A stretch of DNA of 64,000 bases from Gracilaria domingensis (taxonomy: Eukaryota > Rhodophyta > Florideophyceae > Gracilariales > Gracilariaceae): the NCBI GenBank assembly GCA_022539475.1, contig VCMS01000276.1:1-64000 (forward strand), given 5' to 3'. The position numbers and the translations under genes are program-made. Positions 56,353 to 64,000 of this stretch are shown here, piece after piece. The notes under the pieces were generated by a model that had not been told where the DNA came from, searched no databases, and worked only from the letters and a program-made list of their open reading frames with translations. The first letter of the stretch is position 1; every line of letters begins with the position of its first letter.

Positions 56353-57920
56353 TAACAGGTACTTGCCAGTAACTCCAGTTTGCATCCAAAGTGGAGAACA
56401 CAGTGGCATCGCCAAGCGAGTCGATATACTCGTCCATACGAGGTATGAGGTACACGTCTTTGACGGTGACATCGTTCAAGCGACGATAGTCGATACAAAA
56501 GCGCCAGGATCCATCGGGTTTCGAAGCCAGTACAACTGGAGATGCCAACGGCGGCTGAGCCGGTTCTATCACGCCAGCGCGAAGCATTTTGTTGATCTGA
56601 AACTCTTCCTCTCCCCGTGCTTTCGTGCCTGCCCTGTAAGAGTGCTGAGCAATCAGCTTGGTCTCCGGCGGGAGGTCAATCCAGTGTTCCGTAGTCGAAA
56701 CCTCTCCGAGTGTACCATCCCACATTGGTGTAAACTCTCGCAACATGTTGCGCAACTTCTCAAGGTTTGAAACCGGTACATGACCGAGATTCAGTTCCTC
56801 TAACTCTCTGATAGGGTCAACCTAGTCATAACTGGTAGGAACGGTCCTAACTTCCCAGTCATTTGTGTGTTCAACGGTCTGACACGGGTCCGGCGCAGAC
56901 GAGCGTGACGGTTCTCCCTCCCCCTCCTTAGGTTGAAGCACACCAGTGCGTTCTTCAGCAATCCCGAGCATCTCGGTGGCGGTCACCTTTATGGGGATCA
57001 GTGCCGTAGGGTGCGGTGAGACAGTACCAATTACTTCGTTCTTCACCAGATACTGGGGCTTCCTGCCAAAGTTGGCCAACATAACACGAAAGGGGTGCTC
57101 TCTGTTGATTTGAACAACTCCGTTCGCCAAACTGACCTGATACTTCTCGCATAACGAGTTCAATGGTTGAACAACCCGCAAAACACGCGGAGCAGCTGTA
57201 ACATCAACCCAAACCTGGGATTCCGGCGGAATAGAAAATGCACGGGCTACGCGGAGCTTCGGCGACTCCTTCGGAGGTGAGGAATCCTGTAGAAGAGCAG
57301 GTAGCGGTACCAGCTTAGCTGACGCCCGACGCAATGAGCGACGAACAATCGGTACAACCGAACCATCTTCCATTTCCACTTCACGCCCACGCGGTCATAT
57401 GGCTTCGACATATCTGTCGCAGAAGTCACACCCTAAAATGACAGGGGCAGCGAGCGTCTTTCAGCCGATGAATTCAACCTGCTGGATGCAGTTGCCAATC
57501 CTGACGATCAGTGAGACCATTCCAGCTGTTTGTAGCGGGTTATTATTCGCATCTGCCACGTCGATGACGGGTCCTTGACGAACTTGACAACGGATTTCCG
57601 GTGGTGGTAACGACTCAACAATAAAGTTGGGGCCTGCACCTGTATCCAGGACGGACAAGTGACGCACCAAATATTGGGTGGATTGGCCAAGGTCAGCAAA
57701 GATCTTGTAGTTTCGCTTGGCCATTACCATTACTCGATCCGGGATCCGGTTGTTCCTGAACCGTATCCACGGGCGACGCAACACACCAATGGTGGTAGAA
57801 TCCACGCCTAAGACGGTCTGTTTCCTCGAAAGGATTCTGACCGGGGAGCGAGGCGGTGATGCCTCGGGCGCCGTAAACCTCAACTTGGGCGCCTCTCCAT
57901 TGGAGACTCCTATACTCAGT
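56353..57920 (-). pseudogene. Gypsy B protease and N-terminal RT
   Basis: The pol frame begins in the gag overlap (KLSIGVSNGEAPKL) and includes the retropepsin motif SVLDTGAGPNFI and VILGCDFCDRYVEAI. It continues to RT blocks ASPVVLASKPDGSWRFCIDY, RRLNDVTVKDVYLIPRMDEY and FSTLDANWSYWQVPV, where element C enters. In-frame stops occur near 57458, 57397 and 56819-56821, but the frame itself does not change. It rejoins 44389 exactly after removing C and one CGGTC. Confidence 0.85.
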
Positions 57921-59999
57921 TTAACTGAGTTCCATCCGTTCTAACGGGAACTGCGTCCTGCGCAGCAGGGACCTTCACAGATTCCTGTGGAACAGCGCCA
58001 GAACTACCCGCAGCAGCGGTTGCCGCTACGGCTTGAGCCGTTGAAACATTGACCTGGGTCGAACCGGAGTGCAGTAGCGCAGCGAGTTCTGCGGCACACA
58101 CCCTTTGGGGGTACTCAGCTTTTGCACGCAGATATGCGGTTACCGGCACTGACGCTTGTTTGGCGGGGTTAGCGCTTCAAAACTCGCCACAGCCCTAGGC
58201 ATTTCCCTCATCGTGGGGTTATAGTTCGGAGCTGCATGACAGTGGTTGTAGCACGTGAAACAGATCAAAGGTGGTCTTCTGGAACTCCTTGGGTCTTGAA
58301 ACTTCACCGTTCGCGGTTCTACCCAATCAAGTCGCTGGTAACGACTCCCTGAATAGGGTACTTGAGGACCGCGAATGCGGGCACCGTCTGCGTACAGCAG
58401 CGCATCTTCCGTCTTCGACGAGGCTGCTGAAGTAGAAGGCAGCTCTGTAGTCGGGATAGACACAACGTCCGCCTGTGCGAGGTGTTAGTTATCCACATCG
58501 TGGCCAGAAAAGTCCTGCGGTAGCAGTGAAGCTGATGACGACCCTCCTTCGAGGTGCGACGCTTTGGTTGAAACCCGGTATCCGGTGCGTGCGCGCAAGG
58601 CGTCTCCCTCCGCCTTTGCGTACTGCACTAGCTCCAGATAGGTAGTCTTCTTCCGGTCCTTACGTCGCTGGGCAACCAGAGTACGAATAGCCGTATTCAA
58701 TCTGTTGATAAAGAGTGTACAGCGCTCGTTAGACGAGTAAACGTTGCCACAACGCTGGAATGCCTTATTCAGGCGTACCGAGTACTCGGTTTCCGATTCC
58801 TTCGGGCGCTGTTTCGTCTCCCGCAACGCAGTAATAGTTTCCTCGGGAGAGGCGTTTGTCGCATTCGAGCGCAACAAATGCTGCACGGCTTCAGGCCAGC
58901 AGGTGACTCCTCCTTCGGAGGCCCGGGATGAACCTCTTACGGAGTTGAACTGATCTTCAGCGAGTCCACGTAGAAAATACGGTAGTGCGACATAAGCTTG
59001 TCCCTCACTCATGCCGAGGATGTCAGCCTTCGCTACAAAGCGTGAAAGAAAGTCAAACACCAGAATGAGATCCTCTACAGTGAACAACTGGTTGCAAAAG
59101 GTTAGGGACATGCGTTTGATGCAGTGCTTCACCATACTCGTGCCATGGGGCGTTCGATTCAAGCCTGAATCTTTCAAACAGTAATACCGGTAAGATAACA
59201 ACCTTTAAAACAAGGGATTCCTCGGTTCCAATTCCCTCAGACCTGAGTGCTTCCTACCCCGTGTACGGGTAATGACAACACCATAGGTGGACGTAGAACT
59301 CCGCGAACGCGTAAAGCTGGCACGGCTCTCACCGTCACTTGACGAGCTCGAGGATGACGCACTCGCTGAGCGGTTTGAAACAACAGACGACTGTGACGAA
59401 TCCGAGTCGTACTCGCCAACATTCCTCTTCTTCGAGCGATTCTTCCCGGACTTCCGGTCACGTATACGTCGAGATTCTCCCGCAAGTGCGGCAGCGGCAC
59501 CATCATCCTCGCGGATGGTGGCTTCCAACGTCTCAAGACGGCCACGAATCCGGGTGAATTTCGTTTCAACCTCCTCGGTGAAACCGGGATATCCTTGAAG
59601 AACCTCCAAGAGGGCATTCACATCTTTCCGTAATATACGTAGATCTTCAGAAACACCTCCGTTGAGGGCAGCCTCTACCTTGAAACAAAGTGTATCGACC
59701 TCAGTTGTGAGAGCAGCATGGGAACTTCTCATGACTGCCGTCTGGGCCTCAAGCTTACGTACTTGAGCCCCCAGTTCCACGACGAGTGCGTCTTTAGCCG
59801 CAACAGCGGGAGCATTGACCTCCAAATGAGTAGATGAAGGCTCCCCCACTGGAGCATCAGACGACTTCTTTGCTTGCTTCGGGCTTCCGGGTTTCTTTCC
59901 TTCTCCCTCAAGCGGTTCGGGGACAGACCGCGGACGCGGGGGCAACTTTGCGCCAAATGAGCGAGCCTTCGAAGGGCTCGTTCGTTTGCCTGAGGCCAT
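57916..59999 (-). pseudogene. Gypsy B gag
   Basis: The gene starts at 59999 (MASGKRTSPSKARSFGAKLP) with a coiled-coil segment (LGAQVRKLEAQTAVM; SEDLRILRKDVNALL) and a Ser-rich acidic linker. An in-frame TAA (59202-59204) follows, then capsid (SYRYYCLKDSGLN, ILGMSEGQAYVALPYFLRGL, RASEGGVTCWPEAVQHLL, LNKAFQRCGNVY). The zinc knuckle CFTCYNHCHAAPN has Asn in place of the last Cys. A frameshift near 58145 precedes the tail ending ACTCAGTTAAACTGA. Confidence 0.8.
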
Positions 60000-60413
60000 C
60001 GTCCACGACGAAACAAAACCAGAAAACTATGAACAAGCGAACGACCAACCAAATTAACCTTGAATGACTGTAACGTCCTCACACGAGTGACATTAACCGG
60101 CAGATCGGGCGAACAAACCGTAACAACGGCAAGAGCCGTATGCGGAATTAGGTAGTTCGACCAGATTGCTGGGACAAGTTCAAAACCCAAACAGGGTGGC
60201 AACAACCGTACCGACGGGAATTTCACACTACGAAAATAGGTAGTGCCACCGGTAGTCAACCGTGTCTAAGCAACAACCCAAGGTGGGGAAAACGAAGCCG
60301 ACACGACGTCCAGTCGGCCACGAATTGCAATAACATTGTGTAGCGAATCTCCACGAGACAAAACGAACCGGCAAATCGGGAGTTGATCAGAAAACCAGCT
60401 TGCTGGACGGCAC
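60000..60413 (-). other. Leader of gypsy B
   Basis: About 410 bp between PBS and gag start, without a convincing ORF; presumed 5' untranslated and packaging region. Confidence 0.4.
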
Positions 60414-60434
60414 GACTTCTAAGTCGGGAGACAA
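60414..60434 (-). other. Degenerate primer-binding-site-like sequence of gypsy B
   Basis: The minus strand reads TTTGTCTCCCGACTTAGAAGTC after the 5' LTR. It aligns with the PBS of A and C, but the leading TGG has decayed to TTG, consistent with the greater age of B. Confidence 0.6.
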
Positions 60435-60437
60435 ACT

Positions 60438-61250
60438 TGTGGTGCAAACCCCAGCGATGGGAAAGCCACGCAAAGGCGGTTCAGACCTCCCTCTTATAGG
60501 GATGCACAGCAGTAGAGCGCCCTCACGGGATGACACGGCTAGGCCGGGCATAACTCCGGGGTCAACCCTTCCCGATAAAGGAGAGAGCGAAAAACAAAGG
60601 AGACGCGTCCAGCGGTAGAGATCACGACACCGTCGGTAATAACGTCACAGTGGCGAGTAGAATACTCTCAGCAGAGTGGCGACGGCACGCGGTAGCGGTA
60701 AGGAGCCACGCGGGTGGTCGTGCCAAGAACGGTAGGCACCGGTATGCAGCGTAGCAGTACCTGTATGACAAGGGCAAAAGCGAACAAACACGCACACAAA
60801 ATGAACACGCAATAGAGGTAGTGGTGTTAGGGATGCCTCGAGGCGGATAACAGTCTCTTTACAAGGTGCAAGCTCTCTGCAAGGAGTTTACTGCACATTA
60901 GGGTGGAAAGTTAGAGCCGAGCGTTCGGTTGTTCCGTTTACTTCCCTAACACGTGGTGCAGCTCAACCTACAAAGTAGTGCAGTATGTTGGCCCACTTTC
61001 AGTGTGGTACAGTAGATATGCTACAAGTATCTACTTGAAATACCCCAATAAATGGGTGCAAACCTCCCACCTGTGTGTGACTGATCGGCTAGGCCGTGCA
61101 CCTCATAACACTAATTCTAATATTAAGTATACCCAAAAATGGGCTGATCTCACCAGTTACTCATACTATGTACCACCACCAGGTCCCGGCATCGCCGTGC
61201 ATATTATGAATCGCATCAGCGACACAGTCCCGCAATCGCGTTGCACTAAA
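60438..61250 (-). repeat. 5' LTR of gypsy B
   Basis: 813 bp, starting TGTGGTGC at its inner end. The outer end reads CTAAA where the partner has CTACA. The flank TTACC matches 36992-36996. Confidence 0.9.
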
Positions 61251-61486
61251 TTACCTTGCCTAAAGATTTTCACAATTTTCTTGACATCGGAGAGATTCTG
61301 TGTTTTTTTGACAGAATTCCGCGAAGTTTCCTCACTCATGGCATGCTTCATTACCATGTTCAACTGATGAGAAATGCAACCCATGCACTTTTCGCTAAAC
61401 GGAACACGTTGACTAGAAGCCGATGCACCGACAATGCACGGCATTGTAGACGCACAATCGGTGACGAACGTAAAGTTTTCATATGA
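61251..61486 (-). pseudogene. hAT transposase, central part beyond gypsy B
   Basis: Minus strand: YENFTFVTDCASTMPCIVGA, then CMGCISHQLNMVMKHAM, the C-x-x-H-x-LN-x-x-x-K block of hAT proteins, and VKKIVKIFRQG, which joins NWNQSLPEG across the gypsy B insertion. Upstream of about 61490 the frame is lost; a possible continuation (HISAHGRFREELAAQL) lies in another frame near 61610. Confidence 0.7.
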
Positions 61487-64000
61487 AGCTCATTAGTTCG
61501 CGAAACCACACAGTGCTAGTCCTTAAACAATGCGTGATAAAATCGAGGCGCCGGAACTGTGACCAGCTGGGCTGCAAGCTCTTCGCGGAAGCGGCCGTGC
61601 GCTGAGATGTGTTCGGGGGCAGGTGTGCCTTTCTGGTGTCTATGAGAAGGATGGTTCTTCTGTCAATAAGTTCCGAAGGACGGTGAGTTATAGCTATTGA
61701 GGCATTGTGATAATGTATAGTGGACGACCTCCGCAGAGGCATATAGAAATAAGTGGAGTAGCGGTGAAAGTTCGTAATTCTTCGTGCCGTTCAATTCATT
61801 CTTCAAACCATCCCTAGTAAACCCCTACCCCCCCAGACCCATTCACGTCTTCTGGATTTGTTCAAACGACTCCTGTTGCGTGCGAGTGTCTAGCGGCACA
61901 CTTTCCCAATGCGTTAATATGTCTGTGTATTGCGGCACGACTGCACCGTGTAAGTGGGTAACATGTCTTCAATATAGCCTGTTTGTCAGAAAACCGGTTA
62001 GGCAGGACATTACCTGCATCGATCGAGAGGGTTTTGCGAAAAAGTAACAATCCCGGGATAGTTTTGTACAAGAAGGATAGTCGACAGATGGGTTCTGCTC
62101 AGAAAGCTGCAAAGACATGCGAAATTAACTGGAACAGAGGCAGGCTTTGTGTCACGTTATTTCGTACAAGGAGGACCTATGTTCTTTCCAACGCACACAC
62201 GCGTGAGAGACTGACAGTCTGTACGCATTGTAGCATGACGAGCGAGCACAACATGGGAGCTCCTCGATATATGGTGGTCGAACAGAAGTGCAGCCCAGGG
62301 CACAGAGTGTGTCGCCTGTGCGGCAGCACGGGTCGGAATTTTCGTATCACACGAGGAAATGTAAGATAGCACTGGCTGTGAGGTAATGATAGCTATGGAT
62401 AACCTCGAGTTGCAGTGCAAGCGGAGGCCGGTGACTGGGTAGCAATTACTCTTGTTGTGGTCTGTGTTGTCGATGATATCGAGAGAGAGACAGGGACTAA
62501 GCTAGTCTATGTTCTTTATTAATGTAGCGTAGTGGATGGGTTCAGTTGTGCGCAGAGCGCAGTGTTCGGTTGTCAGAGCGCTGTATTACTGGAATCCCAT
62601 ATCATGACTCTCCACAGATTACAGCGCTATGGTAGTTCATCACGCAGAGGGGCCTTGAGGAGAGAGTTCTGTGAGCCAGAAGGAGGGTACACTTCTGTGA
62701 TGGGCTGCCTCTTGCCACTCGTGGAATTATCGAGGGAAGAAAGAGGTTATTGGTTTGTAATTGTGGCGGAGGGAATCTGTCGGAGGTGATCTTGAGAAGG
62801 TGCTCTGGGCGCTATGCAATGTGATGGGAACGGAGCCGGTATGCTATACTTACGAGAGATTGCGTATCGCTGTTGTGGACTCGGAAGCAGTGTTGGGACT
62901 GAGAGCCAAGAAGCAGAGAATGGATATCAATTGACTCGGGCGGATACCGCGACGATGGCAGATAGAGGAAGACTTGAGATAGTCAGGAGATGGCAGTTGG
63001 CATGAGATCGTTTATAAGAAATGGTCTGGGCTGCGAACGTAATCGAGGTCGCGACAGAGAGACAGAACACTGAGCGGCTTAGTGTCGAGAGTCATGTAGA
63101 GCAGTCTAGAAGGGACGAGAGCACGCCTCAACACGATAACCGAAAGGCCGATACAGCGGAGTGTAGAGGGCTCACTACAGACTGACACACGTAGTGTTTG
63201 ACAATATGGGATAAAGTACAGGTACGCTGTAGAGTGAGTCGCACTGAGAGCTTGCACTGATTACTTGTGCCGAGTCACGGATAGGAGCCAGGAGTGATGT
63301 GGTTCCGGGTTCAGTACACAGCGTCAACGGTGAAAAAGAACGCGCTTTAATGACTAACGGCGTGTAGAGGCGTATAGCGGTCACTCTATGGAGTCGAGTC
63401 TGCAGTCACCGAACACAGGGTCGAGCCAAAGGCCCGTCTCCGGCATTTGACACCCGCATAGGTGGCGTAGCTTCTGTATGCACATTGACGCCTGTGTACA
63501 GAGTGGTGAGAGCATGGTCCTCCTCACCATGGACGTGGTGACCTCGAGCGGGGAGGAGTCCAAAGCGAAGACGATTGATATACTGGCCAGCACGGTGCCA
63601 AGTGAGGTGAGTAGGAGTCCAGGCAATTGAAAGGAAGACTCGGGAGGCGCCGCCGTAGACCACACTATCGCCATAGGAAAAAATGAAAGTCTATCTGGCA
63701 TTCATTTCGGATGGGGAGGAGATGGCCGGAAGGGTTGAAATAGTGGGGTTGCGGGGAGTGAGGATGGGGGAGTGAGGTATTGGGTTGGGGTAGGGTGGTG
63801 GTGTAAATGCTGTGGGGAATTCGGGTGTCACGCAGGGTTGAGGAGACGGACGATGGGATCGGGGGCGGATGGGGCGAGGGCAAAGTAAGATGGAGACGAA
63901 CGGCGGAGAGAGGAATATGTGAAGTGAGGAGGCAAAGGCGTATTGCTAGTGTCGAAGTCCGGTAAGGATGGTTAATGTATAACAATCTGGGTGCTGGGGA
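61487..64000. other. Region without a supportable gene
   Basis: Beyond the hAT remnant I find only short ORFs without domains (e.g. 61983-62369 with a few Cys pairs). At 63478-63609 a frame MHIDACVQSGESMVLLTMDV... ends at a possible splice donor GTGAGT, too short to support a gene. From about 63690 to 63870 the plus strand is strongly G-rich (GGGGTTG, GGGGAG, GGTTGGGGTAGGG). Confidence 0.35.

Larger units (their letters stand above)
36997..61250 (-). mobile_element. Ty3/gypsy chromovirus-like retrotransposon B (interrupted by C)
   Basis: LTRs lie at 36997-37807 and 60438-61250, with TTACC duplications immediately outside (36992-36996, 61251-61255). Coding on the minus strand: gag (59999-57916), protease and RT to 56353, then element C, then the rest of RT, RNase H, integrase and a chromodomain to 40415. 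A convergent plus-strand gene lies at 37965-39959. Without C the element is about 12.3 kb. About 55 LTR mismatches make it the oldest of the three gypsy copies. Confidence 0.9.
36007..61486 (-). mobile_element. hAT-like DNA transposon, split by gypsy B
   Basis: Transposase sequence occurs on both sides of gypsy B (36007-36996 and 61251-61486), and the two parts join in frame when B and one TTACC copy (24,259 bp) are removed. Termini and the 8-bp duplication of the hAT element were not identified; the limits are those of the coding remnants. Confidence 0.75.

Noticed and set aside
61983-62369. Zinc-binding protein ORF beside the hAT element
   Set aside because: The few Cys pairs are irregularly spaced, the frame has no conserved segment, and the reverse strand is equally open.

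Overview
This 64 kb window looks like nuclear DNA of a eukaryote and consists almost entirely of nested transposable elements. It holds chromodomain-bearing Ty3/gypsy LTR retrotransposons, CACTA/Plavaka-like and hAT DNA transposons, a foldback element and a MITE-like hairpin. A 39-bp spliceosomal-type intron (7110-7148), Kozak-like start contexts and eukaryotic transposon families exclude a bacterial or organellar source. A red alga would fit the TE-rich, gene-poor, moderate-GC character, but nothing here proves it.

The window resolves into two nests, each dated by its target-site duplications (TSDs) and by reading frames that rejoin when an inner element is removed conceptually. Nest 1 (about 4.6-31.5 kb): a CACTA-like transposon (E1) has its transposase split by gypsy element A (8455-30740, 549-bp LTRs, TSD CTACC at 8450-8454 and 30741-30745). 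The second gene module of A is in turn split by an 11.36-kb DNA transposon R (10993-22351, 2-bp AT duplication). R carries a Plavaka-like transposase, a foldback element (about 16486-17160), an unknown 372-aa protein, and what look like captured cellular genes: a ketopantoate-reductase-like gene with one nonsense codon and the C-terminal part of a ribulose-phosphate 3-epimerase. A second copy of the R family (L, 1-4557, opposite orientation) runs off the left window edge.

Nest 2 (about 36.0-61.5 kb): a hAT transposase is split by gypsy element B (36997-61250, about 812-bp LTRs, TSD TTACC). The reverse transcriptase of B is split by gypsy element C (44395-56347, 974-bp LTRs, TSD CGGTC at 44390-44394 and 56348-56352). 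LTR pairs differ by roughly 12 sites in C, 23 in A and 55 in B (counted by eye), which agrees with the nesting order.

All three gypsy elements lie on the minus strand and share one layout: 5' LTR, a PBS-like site with a TGG start in A and C, gag, a -1 shift into pol (protease, RT, RNase H, integrase, extended linker with a chromodomain in B and C), then a convergent plus-strand gene of about 500-660 codons, a purine tract and the 3' LTR. The convergent antisense protein is conserved between B and C and distantly recognisable in A; I do not recognise its family. It is the best candidate for an undescribed component. A gag-pol junction in which AAC-TGA in gag overlaps AAA-CTG in pol is conserved in B and C.

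All elements carry nonsense codons, frameshifts or catalytic-residue losses and appear non-autonomous now. Between and beside the nests are a GC-rich decayed leucine-rich-repeat gene (about 34.2-35.1 kb), a few uncertain ORFs, and long stretches (31.5-33.0, 35.1-36.0 and 61.8-64.0 kb) where I see no supportable gene.
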